This document shows, in pieces, positions 1 through 12,040 of a DNA stretch of 64,000 nt. The notes beneath the pieces were generated by a model. The model saw nothing but the letters and a program-made list of their open reading frames with translations, was not told where the DNA came from and did no database searches. Within the stretch, counting starts at the first letter, position 1; each line of letters begins with the position of its first letter. The position numbers and the translations under genes were made by a program. Location: positions 3,116,501 through 3,180,500 of the forward strand of contig JAJKFH010002906.1 of NCBI GenBank assembly GCA_023333565.1, written 5' to 3'. The stretch comes from Puffinus mauretanicus. Lineage: Eukaryota; Chordata; Aves; Procellariiformes; Procellariidae.

Positions 1-1150
1 TTATAGAGGTTTTTAGCTCATTGCTGTTACTGTGATGAAAAAAAAGTATACTGTGGCATTCCAGCTCCGCAGGAAAGAATATGCTAAATAATACTCATTA
101 TGTGTCTGTTTTCCAGAAATGCTGAATTTCTGTCCTTAAAACCAAAGTAAAAAAAAGTGGAGTTTGCCTCTGAACCTCACATCTGTAGTTTCTGTGATTA
201 TTCTTGGCTCTTCTAGAAATTAATTCCAAAGACAATATTATCTTACTGAGTAAGCACAGCAGTCACCCTTGAGGTAGATCGGCTTCTACACCCACAGGAA
301 ACAAACAAGAAAAATTAAGATTCTCAAGAAAACCAGTCAGATGATCAAAAGCAAACTACTTACATGGTGAGCTTAAACAAGGCCTAACAAATCAAGTTTC
401 AGCATCTGTATAAAGTAATGAAACCGACACACTGATGGCACAGTAATATTTTAGTCAAGGTGTGCATGGAAACACATATTTCAGCCCAACAAAAACCCCT
501 CTGTTTTTGGATCCAGAGAAGAGGAAAAGTAGATAAGGAAAGACAGAGGCGGGGAGGGAAGGAAAGAGAGATCCCTCCTGTTAGCCGGTTCTCCTCCTGG
601 ACCTTTCTGGCTCCTTCCAGATCAGCCATGTGATGTGTGATACTTGATACTGGTTTAAACACGCAAATGGTATTGCTGTTGTAAAATGAGTGACTTCTCA
701 GAGTTGGATCTTTCTGTGTTTGGTGTAAACTTGGTGAAATTTCAGTTACCTTGGACAAACCCTGGTGTTTGCAAGCATTTTAAAGCCAACAGACAACAGA
801 GCTAGCCTGAATTTGTCTCAATAGAGGCAAATTAGAGGACTTTGAACAATAGGACAGTTGGAGGACCAAGAGCAATAAGAAATTGGAGTCAGGGAAAATA
901 CTTTTTATTTTCTTTAAGCTTGTGTCTTCCTTGTACTAGCTAAAGTGCAGACTGAAAAATCTGTGCAGTTTTACTACTGCAGGTATGATGAACTCTGAGA
1001 AAAAGGATGCTTAAGCTGTATGAGCATCCACAGAAAGTCAGCACTGGCCGGGGGTGAAGAGAGATGGGATGAAGGGAGAGGTAGGGCATCCAGGTCATTA
1101 CATCTCATTTCCGTGAAGAAGAATGGACAGAGAGCTATGTTGAGGAAGTG
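1..1150. other. AT-rich non-coding stretch, no gene seen
   Basis: No recognisable exon, RNA gene or transposon. The one open frame of note, on the minus strand at 399-758 (119 codons), is rich in Ser, Leu and Thr and has no motif I know. I treat it as a chance frame. Confidence 0.55.
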
Positions 1151-1210
1151 CGAGAGGAAATCGGAAAAAAGAACAAAGCGTGAGAGGAAATCAGAAAAAA
1201 GAACAAAGCA
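1151..1210. repeat. 30-bp tandem duplication, two units
   Basis: Units 1151-1180 and 1181-1210 are the same length and differ at three positions (1151/1181, 1163/1193, 1180/1210). In each case the first unit has a CpG where the second has TpG or CpA. The repeat is purine-rich, with AAAAAA runs. It looks like a local replication duplication followed by CpG decay in one unit. It lies inside a 65-codon plus-strand open frame that I do not regard as a gene. Confidence 0.85.
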
Positions 1211-3258
1211 AGCCTAAAAGGATTTGAATTCAATACAATAGAAGCCAAAGGCAGCAGCAGCGGGGTGAAAATCCAGCTTGGGGGTATTATCTGGTCTGTA
1301 TAACAGAACCCATGTATTAATAATCGATGGTGGGAGATTCAAATGAAATGATCTCATAAGATATTAGTGATATGAAATATCTCTATAAAATGAAAAGAAG
1401 TTCTTAGCTAAAATGAACATAAGAAATCATTCCTCCCTACAAGATTCAAAACCTCTCTTTAAATAGTCACGCTCAGAGTTGGATAAAAAATTGTTTCTAT
1501 GTTTTATGGAAGAATATAGAACTAAGCCTGTGAAGAGAGTTTTTTTCTGTTTTGCAGAGTGCTCTCTTAATCTTTATTACAGCTAGCAGTAGTAGAGAAA
1601 GATAAGGTGGTGCTGGTTGTTGGAGAAGATAAAGAAAAAAGTGTACTACCTCTTTCCAATAATTTAATTACCATTTCAAAACTGTTAGTTTGCATATGCC
1701 TGAAATTTCAGAATAGGCACAGTATGATTTGTTGAGGCCAGTAAAGCCTACTTTTTTGGATAGGATACTCGACTGGAAAACCTGCCTCTCAGAAAAGATG
1801 ACACTACTTTTTCCCCCACTAAAACACATCAGTCAGATCAATTTCTCTTTATTTCCATTTGGTAGATAAAGTAGTTGTTGGTGAGAATTACTCAAAAGTA
1901 TAATTTCAGAGCTTAAGTTCAGTAATGCACATAAAAGTAAAGAACCCAGACCATAGATGGAACTGACTAATGTATAAAAAATTCCTGTGATCTCTTCAGC
2001 TTTTGAGATTGTAGCAATATTGCAGATGTTTAGATAGCAAACACATTGCAGAGATTTCTTTTCTTTTGTTTTTGGGAGGTCAGCATATTGGCAGCCAGAG
2101 CTTTCATGTCAGTCATCTTGGGAAGGAAACAGCAGCAGCAGCTCCACTGAAAAAAATTTCTTCCATGTTAAAAAAATTTCAGTTCTACAAGTATTCCCAG
2201 TCTTACATTTTCTCTCTGTCTCTGAAACTAGAGAGAATCCTTCAGACCAACAGGAATTTTCAAAATATGACTGCTAGAGAAAAGCATCAACTGTTGACTC
2301 TTCAGAGCCAGCAAAATTGGAATAAAAAAAGTATGCAGTTGTGTTTCTGGCAACACTTCAGAAAGCATAGCCAGTAATGGTGAAATAAATAAATAAATAA
2401 ATGTAACAAAACTTAACGGAAGAGAAATACAACAAGAGTTTTAAAACGTTCATTAGGAGACACCAGATATACCTAACAAAAGAAGAGTTCCTGTTAACGG
2501 CTACTGTTGGAGGCCGGATACTAAGAATAAATGGATCACTGTCTCATCCAGCATAACACTTCCTGTGATCCTCTGTTCCCTGTTGTTATATTAGCATTTT
2601 CAAATGCTATTTTTAAAACTAAGATAAACTGTATTTAAATATAGGAAGTAGACCGCGGATAAACAGTTTATTCTAAGAGATGAAGAAATTTCCTCAAGTT
2701 TTAGATGAATGTCCCGTTTCCTGCTCAAGGATAGTCCTTTTTGGTAACTGGAATGCATTTAAGCCCTTCCAAGTTGAATGCAGTAGATCTCACCTGTGCT
2801 CTAGTAAGCTTGAAAACCTGTAATTTATCATTATGTGGTGATGTCATCAGCTCATCTTGTATAGGGAAGGAATAGTTTTATCAAATAAATTAAATAAGAA
2901 ATGTGTTTTCCCTAAAGGTGTAAGATTTTGAATGTACTTCTGCTTACTTCAGATAGACACAGTCCAAAAATTGTGTTTCCTGTTTCAATCTAAAGGTGCT
3001 TTCACCACCACCACAGCTGCCCATGTCTGTGAATAGGTCTAGAGATCAAATTTCTTTTAGCTTCTCTGCAGGTAATGTCAGATGGAAAATATTGGGCACT
3101 GAGGGTGCTGCAGTTTGTTTGCATTTTTACTCTGCTGAGACACTGATAACTGAATCATGGGTGACGTGACTATTATGCATCATGATTTAAGATTTAAATT
3201 ACTATTCTTTGAAAGGGGATTTTTTAAATGACGTTACAATTAAAATCCAACTTCTTTT
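1211..3258. other. AT-rich non-coding stretch with an AAAT microsatellite
   Basis: Nothing gene-like is visible. An (AAAT)n microsatellite of about five units lies at 2382-2402. The plus-strand open frame at 2066-2377 (103 codons) is Lys/Gln/Ser-rich and unrecognised, and probably occurs by chance. Confidence 0.5.
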
Positions 3259-3315
3259 GTAAGTCAGTGGGAATTAGGTACCCAAATGTCTTCTGTGCCT
3301 TTGAAAATCTCTGCG
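3259..3315 (+). repeat. possible relic of an old amniote interspersed repeat
   Basis: The segment runs from a GTCAGTGGGAATTAGG core to CCTTTGAAAATC. That layout (SAGTGGGAGTTAGG followed by TTTGAAAATC) resembles a degraded repeat common in turtle, crocodile and bird DNA. Similar fragments are seen at 19338-19370 (opposite strand) and 21726-21771. The assignment is from memory and divergence is high. Confidence 0.3.
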
Positions 3316-6300
3316 TAAGTTTATAAATTTGATCACAACAGTCGCTTCTGGCCCTCTAATCTATGAATCTCTTAACCTTCCTACCATGGGAATTAAACTA
3401 ATTTTCAGCTCATAGATTGGTTACGCTGAGATCCACTTCATTTACTTACTGATGGGATTTATTTTTCCCTGTTTTATGCTGAAGGAAATGTAAACCACTC
3501 TCCTAATTCATAGTAGTTATTGCTGATTTTGTTTGTTTGCTGGGAGTTTGTTTTGGAGGGTGGATGACCATTTCTGTATATATTGTTTAAGACAAACAAC
3601 ATGGTTTAAATCAAATAATTAAAGTTTTTATTTTGTGTTTTTAATATTATTTCAAAAGTAAAGAGAGCATATAATCAGCAAAAAGAGAAAATAAGCATAC
3701 TGCAGGGCTGGAAGAGAAAGCTTACTTGGATTTTTCCCTCCCCGGTGATGCATGGATGAGAGGACATTATGGATTCATACACAATTGCTGTATCCCAGGA
3801 GGACTGCAAAGTGACTTTCTTCTTTGTAAAACTTACCCACGAAACAACAATGTGAGACAAAGAACAGATAATTCAAATTTTTTCTGTACATCTCTTGTCC
3901 TTCAAAAGTGTCTTGAAAAAAACTAGGATTTTTCCTAGGAACTGGGGGTCGCCATGAAAAATGAGTGTTACTTCTTTCTGTAACGTAGAAGACTGTTTGC
4001 CGACACTACTGGTTGGATTAAGATGACTAATCCCCCAAAACTCTGCATTGCACATATCTTCAGCTCACCGCCGTTGCTGTAATATTGCAAGACACTGTGA
4101 TGAACAAAGTCAGATTTATCTGAAATATATTTGTTTTTAATTCCTCACTCTGCCTCCTTTTATCTCCTTTTAGTTTGAAAATTTGTGGATCATGGGAATA
4201 ATACAGTCTGAGATGTTTGTGAGTGCACTCATTTAATGAGATTACCAGCCTCTTATTGATATCCTCCACTTGCTCAAACTGAATCTTTACAAGTGCAAAA
4301 ATCTTTACAATTTACAGGAATATATTTTTACTGGTGAAAGAAAAAAACTTTATTGTGTTTTGGAAATCTGCTTCCCTGTAAATAAAATCATCACTAAATC
4401 CATTAGCAGGCATTTCACTGCTTTTAGAATTTCATTGTAAACTCCTGTGAATATTGTTTGTCAATAGTATGCTTTTATAATATATTAGGGGCCAATCAGA
4501 TTGACATAATTTGGATAGTTTTCTTTAGCATCAACAATAATAATCATGGAACTAAAATCTAGACTCGTCTGCATCCTGCTCTGCCTATAAAGATCTGGAA
4601 ACCTTTTTAGTCAAAGCTTTTCAGCAAGACATTATAGGCTTAATTCAGTTGCCTAAACACAACTGTCTAGTGCCACCTGAGATACCTTATAGTGTCCCAC
4701 CTGACCTTCAGCAGGTGCAGACTTTGAGTGTTATGTTTGCTGCCTTTGCATGAATACCTCAGATACTCTGGTTGCCTCAGAACTACTAAACACCTATGTG
4801 TCGGCAGCTGAAACAAGGACTCTGTTCCAGGCTGTATTTAAGAATGCTCTGCCTGCATGTCAGCTGGGTGTTCATCTCCCATTGTGGAAAATTGATCAGC
4901 ACAGTCAGTGGAGAGCAAGTCTTCACATGCTAAAGTAGTCACCTACATTTTGTCAATTGACTAGTTCTCTGGACTCCACACGCTGTGTGGAGTAGGTCTC
5001 TGTCAACTGTACTAGGAACTTAGACACTTAGTTCACATGTAGACACATTTATGTACTCAAATTCTGTTTTCCCTATTTCATTTGAAGGAAACGAGTTATC
5101 AATGGAGCATGTTATCTGATTATTCAGAAATGCTGATGTTTTCTTCTTTTTTTAAAAACCAGAAGACTAGAGAAAGGTTAGAACTGATTTTTTTTTTCTC
5201 TACTCCTCTGGCCCTTTAGAGAGAGTCAGATAGTATTGATAGTGGGAAAACATGCTTCTGTGAAAAGTTTGTTACATTCTACTGAATGCCATTGCAAGAA
5301 CATAGTTGTCTGAAGGAAAGTATCTCAGATGTTTCAGAATTCCACCAGAAAATTAAAAAATTTATAATAATTGGAAAAAGTATGTGACAACAGTAGAAAT
5401 AGGAGTCCTAGCATTATGCTTATGTCCCTATATAGTTTCTAGGACTTGAACCGTCATGTCTGCATGACACTTTGTTGATCTTCATATATACACTCAGCTC
5501 ACCTGAAGGTAGTTTGAGTAGAGATACCCAATCCTGTGTCATGAAGGCATAAAATTTGTTCACTCTAAAGGAAGATTTTGTAATGGTTGATTTTGCATCT
5601 ATAGCTAAAGGCATCTGTACATGTGATTGAAATTACTGAGATTGAAATTAAGTTGAGTTGCCTTATAATATATTAAAAAAAACCCCAGATTAACAGAGCA
5701 CTAACTTTAAGGCCAGTTTCTTATAATGAGAAAATAGAGGATATGAAGTTTAAGAGAAGGTAGGTAAATAGAATAAGATGATTTAGAGGCAAGTAGATAG
5801 AAATTAAAATATTTTATTGCGTAATCAAAGATAGGAAAAAAAGTATGCATTAACTCCCATGGAAAATAAAATAAATTTTAGGCCTGCTAGGATCTCCTCC
5901 TTCACATCTTCAATTCTGTCTTTTTTTCCCTAAGGCATTGCTACTTAAAAGAAGGCTTGGCTGAATGACAAGTTCATGTTTATGTTATATTAAAAATGCA
6001 AATATGTATATAAAAATGGAATAGTTTTTCATCTTCCCCACCACTTATATATCACTCCCAAGTTAATAAATGCTTTGGGTAAAATTTAGTAGCCTAAAGA
6101 CAGACATTTAGTGCTATTTCAGGTATTCTGTATCTCATGCGGGGCTGACAGATATGACACAGGACCCACTGCAGTTCAGTGCCCTTCTTCTGGAGTGACA
6201 GATGATCAGGTGTGATACAAAAGCATGCCGAAAGTGATATTGTTTATCTATAGTTGGGCAACCGAATCACACCTTTTATGGCAGAGATAATGTGTGAAGT

Positions 6301-7394
6301 CAGGAGCAAAAACTTTCACTGATTTCCATGGAGCAAGAATTACACCCCATGGTTACGATAGCTGCAAAATGTTAATCACAACATCCTGTCAGACGTCCCC
6401 AGGAGTCTCATTAATAGGGACCTTTTCCTCCTCCAAACATTAGCAATAGAAGACATTTTGTTGACTTTTACAGAAGTTGAATCAGGACATACGGTCAGTC
6501 TTAAGAATATCTGTTAACTGTGAAATACATAACTGAGGTTTATTAAGATCCTTGCATACTCCGTTGTAAACTTGCTGTAAACTTGTTTATGTTTGCTTGT
6601 AAACATGCTGTAAACTTGCTTGCATGACTAAAGCAATTGAGTTTACCTAGAGAAAAATATAGTGACCAGTCTGTGTTTGTTCAAGTTTGTTTAGATGTCT
6701 CGGGAAGTTTTCTATTTCGGTGATTTTCATTGGTGGTAAAACAGTTGCTAGTAAAATCACATCGTTATTTAAGCAGAACTATCTTTTTGATCATTTAAAC
6801 ACTAATTAAGTGTTCACAACTTGAATTATTTATAAAACGTTCTTAAGAAATGACACACTTAAGAATGACTGCCTACGAACACAATTGTTTTGGTGAATTG
6901 TGCAGCTTTTGTAGCCTGACAGCTTGGTGAAAGGAAATCATACCACCATGTCACAATTTATTTTGCTTTGCTATAATAGGAATTTGAGCATGATCTTTAC
7001 TGATATGAAGTGACATCTGATTCAGTCTGTCCTAGCATGGTCCAGTAGCACCGCAGTTAAAAGTTAATATATAACACAACTTCAAGTGGATTGCTAGCTA
7101 CTATAAAGTATTTTGTACTACCAGAACTTATTCTGATGAAAAAGATAGGAAATGTGGCACAATATCAACAATCCTGAAGTATTTGCTTGCTTCAAAAGTA
7201 AACACAGAAGCATGACATACTAGTTTGCCAACCAACTATGGATTTCTATTAAGGTGTTACTGTGCTAATAGAACGGCAATCAGTTCTGAGAATTAATTTC
7301 AATATAGGCATTAGGAAGTCCTTAAAGCCTTCTAATGTTCCTTAGAAAACATCACTAAGAGAAGTATCGAAGACTTATACTGCAGTAGTTAGGA
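3316..7394. other. AT-rich non-coding stretch
   Basis: No gene was recognised. Two faintly similar segments near 4630-4720 and 6090-6190 (both start GCCTAAA and then carry a CTAGTGCCAC / TTAGTGCTAT block) may be relics of one old repeat. At 6548-6630 the phrase TGTAAACTTGCT and variants recur three to four times as a degenerate local repeat. Open frames are all under 80 codons. Confidence 0.5.
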
Positions 7395-7433
7395 TAAAAT
7401 TAAATAAAAGAGAAGGTTGAAAAAAGAAAACAC

Positions 7434-7740
7434 ATGAACTTTCAGCACAGAATTGTGATGCTGAGAACAAAATTAATCAAGACACCAAAGGACAAAGAGA
7501 GAAGAAATTCTTTAATCTTTAATTGCCTATACACCAATGATAGGAGCTTGGGTAATAAACAAGCAGAATTGGAATTGCTTATTTATGAGCATAAACACAA
7601 CCTGGTTGGTATAACAGAAACCTGAGGGGATGATTCACATGACTGGAATGTTAACATCAACATTTATGCTTCTTTTAGGAAGGATCATTTAGGCAAAATA
7701 GTAAGGGGAGTGGCACCTTTTCTTAAAAAACAATTCTATC
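7434..7740 (+). pseudogene. CR1 LINE ORF2 endonuclease-domain relic
   Basis: The plus-strand frame reads NCLYTNDRSLGNKQAELELL and then LVGITET. This matches the start of the CR1 ORF2 apurinic-type endonuclease, where a CLYTNARS.GNKQEELE block is followed by ITETWWD. The frame continues past a TGA at 7623-7625, at the position of the first conserved Trp (TGG to TGA), with SHDWN, then FRKD, then a GVAPFLKKQF segment resembling GVALY.KEQ. A second stop follows near 7750. The piece covers only the first part of the endonuclease. It is old: the stops and AT-shifted sequence contrast with the much fresher CR1 at 50.3 kb. It is not functional. Confidence 0.75.
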
Positions 7741-8100
7741 CTTTCTTGAGTTAGGGACAATTTTGAAAAAAAAAAAAAAGGATGATAATCAGTGTTTATA
7801 TGAATAAATTTGGGAAAGAATGGTATCTACAAATATATGCTGCTCAACAGATATGCAGATAGAGCAAATTTACAAATACCAGATCATCAAATCATGCTGT
7901 AAACTGGATGACTGACTCCTTAACTACCTATAAAAATCAGGAAGAGTTTAAAAACCTGAAGTGGCCTTCTGTAATCTAGGGACTTCATTCTTCATGGCAT
8001 AAAGTAGAAGCCTAGAGCCACCACTGTTAAAATATCACTGGAATTTCTTATTACTATGTAAGAAAATTCTCAAACGTCCTCTCAAAAATGCCATGAAGAT
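7741..8100 (+). other. interior of the 7.4-8.3 kb CR1 relic, not alignable by eye
   Basis: This segment lies between two recognisable ends of a CR1 ORF2 relic. It includes a 13-A run near 7769-7781 and no readable LINE protein. A complete ORF2 would need more than 2 kb here, so most of the reverse transcriptase region is missing or decayed. Confidence 0.4.
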
Positions 8101-8265
8101 AAACAGGAGGGGATTCAGAGAAGTACCACAAGACTGACTAAACACAGTTGAAGGCCACTGCAAAGTGAAAAACCGCTGATATTAAGATTATTTATCTTAC
8201 CACATGGAAGATTAAGAATGACTCTGTGATGGTTTATAAAAAATTAAACATTAAAAGATAGTGTC
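8101..8265 (+). pseudogene. CR1 LINE ORF2 C-terminal relic
   Basis: One plus-strand frame reads EGIQRSTTRLTKHS, a stop, then LILRLFILPHGRLRMTL. It parallels the CR1 C-terminal pattern R.QRRATK.I.GL followed by ERL.EL.LFSL..RRLRGDL; the same pattern can be read in this window in the 50.4 kb CR1. At least two stop codons interrupt it. It has the same strand and order as the endonuclease relic at 7.4 kb, so both are probably ends of one old, internally deleted copy. The exact 3' end cannot be placed and no terminal octamers were found. Confidence 0.6.
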
Positions 8266-9761
8266 TCAGTATATAAGGAGAGTTTATGTTCCAGTGCTCA
8301 ACACTTCTTTTGGGTGCCTAAAATATATTTTATCCATAGTGTGTGTAAATAGTTCCTGGAAGACCAGAGCAGAGATCCCTCTGCTTACAGCTAAGTAATT
8401 GTGAATATAGATTTTGCCAATGGAAGGAAGATTGTGATCCTAGAAGTGGAGCAGCTTGGAAACTACTGGGTTACCTTTTCATGCAGTTTTAGGTTACTTT
8501 GTCACTGTGACATGACACCACCAGTCATTGCTCTCTCTTTGATTTGTAGGTTTTGTCCATCTTTGTCAGAAGTGTTTCTCTTAGCAAAGTAAATCACACG
8601 AAATGCTGTTGAGTACTGACTGTATGATGAATATAATCTCTGGATAATTTTAACTATAGTACAAAGGCAATGGGTGTACTGTAGTTTGATAAGGAAGATA
8701 GTAAAGTCCTCATCTGACTGCTTGAATATTAGCTTATTACAACATTTTTTATGAACGGCATTATGTATGTTATATAGCTTTCATGCTTTTTGTATACGAG
8801 GCAACTTTTTTGTCTACTGCTGTAAATTTCATAGTGATGGAAGGGTAATGAGACAAAGTGCCAAACTATATGAAAATCAAATTGCTGTACCACGTGTAAA
8901 GAGACTGTAAACTGTTACTGCTCAAAGGTTTTAATGAACTTGAATCAACTGTGTCCTTAAACTGCAGAATTTAAATGCCAGAGACTCTCTTCAGGGTGAG
9001 CAAGCATGTCTGGGCTGTACTTCCATTAACAAAAAAAAATTTCTTCTAAGTTATAATAGGGTTGTGACAAATTTTTCTGCAACTTTTCTTTAAAAAGAAA
9101 ACTGTCGAGATATTTCTCATGATTTTAAAAATTCTTTTTTTTTCTTCTTCTGTGGTTATAAAAGGCCACTGGGTATATGAAATGGTAATAGTAATGTAAT
9201 AAAAGTGATTATAACTCCTGAAAACTGCTCATATGTATTAGAAATAATATGAACTGTAATAAAGAATAGTTAGCAACTAGAAATGAAGGTTGTCTTTGGA
9301 TGATCTGATAACCTAGTTACAGCCACAAGGAAATGTGACTCAGCATCTGAATAGATGAGAGAGACAGGAAACTTTCTAAACTTAATAAAGTTGAATTCTA
9401 TAGTCTTTTTAATCTTGGTGCATTGCATAAATATATAAAATCTTGACCATATGACCTATTTGATCAGCAAAACATGCATTCTGGACCCTGAAGTACTCAT
9501 GTGACCCTTTTAAATTTGATCAGTATAAAATTGCTTTACTTACCCAAATTCTTTCATTGTGGTTAACTGAGGTTCCTTCATAGGTGTGATGTCAGACTGC
9601 AGAGTACAGGAATGTTGGTGCATTAGGTAATGAGTACATTATTCTGGATTTCAAGGGACCTATGCTGCATAGATGCAAAGGATGTTAAATCATTTATGTG
9701 AGGATTGTTCCCATTACTCTTGCTATTTGGGATGTTCAGCACAGAAAACCACATTTAGTTG
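8266..9761. other. AT-rich non-coding stretch
   Basis: Only chance open frames of about 63 codons are present. No transposon, exon or RNA gene was recognised. Confidence 0.5.
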
Positions 9762-9799
9762 CTTAAAAATAAACTGCAGGTCCTTAAAAATAAACTGCA
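9762..9799. repeat. short direct repeat, 17 bp at 21-bp period
   Basis: CTTAAAAATAAACTGCA occurs at 9762-9778 and again at 9783-9799, with four intervening bases. It is a simple local duplication. Confidence 0.8.
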
Positions 9800-10463
9800 T
9801 CTTTAACTCACATTTTTGTTTCATTTGTAAGAAAATAGACCATTTTCCTAATTTTTACATGTAAAACACTAAAAGATAGAGAACGATATCTACAAAAGTT
9901 TGGTCACTGGTCCTAGGATGGATATAATAATAACATAGCATTTGTCATAAAATGAACGTAGGGTTTCTAATTACAGCTGTATATCAAAAGGACAAAAAAT
10001 ATGGTGACTTGTTCTCCTTGGAAGAGTGTCTCTTAAGTATTTGTTGTGTGCTCTACATCTGTTACATGACAGGTTGTTAATGATGTGTGTGCTCATTAAA
10101 GGTAAAGTGACTCCTGTGTGTTGTAGTCCCTAAATCTGTCTCTGAAATCCCTACTTGAGTACCGATGATACATTTTCCCAGATTAGGCCCAAAGAATGAC
10201 TAGTAGCTGTGCTGTTCTCAATCAATTTTTCTATCAATGGGCACTGTTGTTCATTTCTTTCAAGTCACACAAGAACATTCACTGTAAAGTTATTTAAGCA
10301 AAAGACGTCCTGATATATGTTATTAAACATTATCAAATACAACCTCATGGATTTCTGTCATCTGCTTTGCTTTAACAGTCCTTAGGCATATTCATAATAT
10401 AAAAATGTATTCTTTATTTTATTTTATATTATACTACTTCATCTGCCTACAGATGGAATTGTA
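9800..10463. other. AT-rich non-coding stretch
   Basis: No gene or repeat was recognised. An AT-dense run (ATTTTATTTTATATTATAC) sits at about 10415-10433. Confidence 0.5.
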
Positions 10464-10739
10464 TTATCCTGGGGAAATAGTTGTGTCCAAAACATGAATA
10501 ATCCAGCCTTCTCCTTCAAATTTTTTCTTCATCTTTTCCAGATGAATTTCATCTTCATCCATTTCATTGACTAAAGTCGCTGATGGTCTATTCTTTAGCT
10601 CAATCAAGAAAGTGTTCAGCAATTTTATTCTTCCTTTCGATCTTGATGATTTTTCTTTCCATCTATGCTTTCTCTCTTGGTTGTGCTCACCAGCCCTTTC
10701 CTCAAATGTTACTGGTTTTGGTCTCCAAGGTTTCCAGTA
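10464..10739 (-). pseudogene. unrecognised 91-codon minus-strand open frame, no ATG start
   Basis: On the minus strand the frame is open from just after a TAG (10740-10742) to a TAA at 10464-10466, giving 91 residues. Residues 1-6 read YWKPWR. The middle is strongly Lys/Arg/Glu-rich (QERKHRWKEKSSRSKGR). The only Met is near residue 60, in NEMDEDEIHLEKMKKKFEGE, and the tail is GWIIHVLDTTISPG. Acidic and basic blocks plus three Trp residues look more protein-like than the other open frames here. Without a start codon it would have to be a terminal exon, a processed-pseudogene end or chance. I do not recognise a family. Upstream on this strand the frame has several stops. The plus-strand frames over the same bases are shadows. 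Confidence 0.3.
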
Positions 10740-11339
10740 CTACTGTCACAAAACTACCCAGTTACTTTGGAATTACTGTTTCTTAAAATGAAACTTCTGC
10801 TAAAGCTGTGGAACATCAAAATCAAAAAAGCTAACTGAAGTCTAGAGTAATGAGTATTCTTGAAATACAGAGGATGTACTTTTCTAGAAGATAAAAGATT
10901 TTGGACAAAATTGCTCAAAAGATGAAGATGAAAGGTTAGCTGTGATATAATAGGATTTTAAGAAAGCATTAGAATAAAAATTTCATGAAATCTTATTTAA
11001 CGAATTCAGATCAATAGAAATGATTTGTTGTAGGCTGAGAACCAAGGAATTATAAACAAAAGATAGTAAGAATAAACAGTAATATATCTAGTTGCAAGTT
11101 TAAGGATTTCCATTCTTTCAGTCACAGTTACAAGTGTAATAACAATGAGGGTGTTAGAAGAACAGAGAAAGGAAGTTTATAAGGAAGGAAGTTTATAAGT
11201 TGCCCCTTTGTAAGGGAAGTTTAAAAGCACTAAATGTTTGTCTTGACTAAGCAAAACCAAATGCTACAGGTAAAAACAGTACCAAAGTTTTATCATGGGT
11301 GTTAGCGGGGTCAAGATCTGACACCGAGGAGATGAAGAC
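10740..11339. other. AT-rich non-coding stretch
   Basis: It contains a short duplication, GGAAGTTTATAAG, near 11172-11200 (two copies about 16 bp apart). Nothing else was recognised. Confidence 0.5.
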
Positions 11340-11700
11340 TTTTTTATAGTCCTGTAAGGCATGCAGTTGTACCGGGTGCAGGTGCCCAGGCGCTGGCAGG
11401 GGGCTGCAGGGCGGCCTCTGAGGAGAGGCCGGGGCTGCCCCGTGCCGGACACAGCCGGTTCCAGCCGGCTCCGACCCACCCACCGCAGGGCACGGCTGAG
11501 CCCCGCAGCCAGGGTGCTGGCGCCTCAGGGAAAACAAGTTTAAGAAAGAGTAAAATGCTGCAGAGGCAGTGAGGAACGAGAACAGCCCTATAGACTGTTC
11601 CCAATGTCAGAGAAGAAGGAGGGGAGGAGGTGCTCCAGGCACCGGAGCAGAGATTCCTCTGCAGGCCGTGGTGAAGACCATGGTGAGGCAGGCTGTCCCT

Positions 11701-11807
11701 CTGCAGCCCATGGAGGTTAATGCTGGAGCAGATATCCACCTGCAGCCCATGGAGGACCCCACACCACGGCAGGTGGATATACCCTGAAGGAACTGCAGCC
11801 CATGGAG
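11701..11807 (+). repeat. internal 15-bp motif repeats and inverted repeat in the LTR
   Basis: CTGCAGCCCATGGAG occurs exactly at 11701-11715, 11740-11754 and 11793-11807. Between the second and third copies lies a perfect 12-bp inverted repeat, ATATCCACCTGC (11732-11743) against GCAGGTGGATAT (11769-11780), able to form a stem with a 25-base loop. Confidence 0.85.
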
Positions 11808-12034
11808 AACCCATGCAGGAGGAGGGAAAAGTGTTAGGAAGAAGAAGGGGCAGAAAGGAGCTATTATGGGCTGACCATGACTCCCCATTCCCCATCCCCC
11901 TGTACTGTTCAAGAGGAGAGGAACTGGAAGAGCGGGGAGTGAAGGGATGAAGTGCAGCCTGGGAGAAAGGGGGTGGAGGAAAATGTTTTAGTTTTTGTCT
12001 TTGCTTTTCACCATCCAACTCTATTTTAATTAGC

Positions 12035-12040
12035 AATAAA
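12035..12040 (+). promoter_or_regulatory. AATAAA polyadenylation signal of the ERVL-like LTR
   Basis: AATAAA lies in a TAGCAATAAATTAAT context about 180 bp before the LTR end, the usual position of the R-region polyadenylation signal in this LTR type. Confidence 0.6.
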
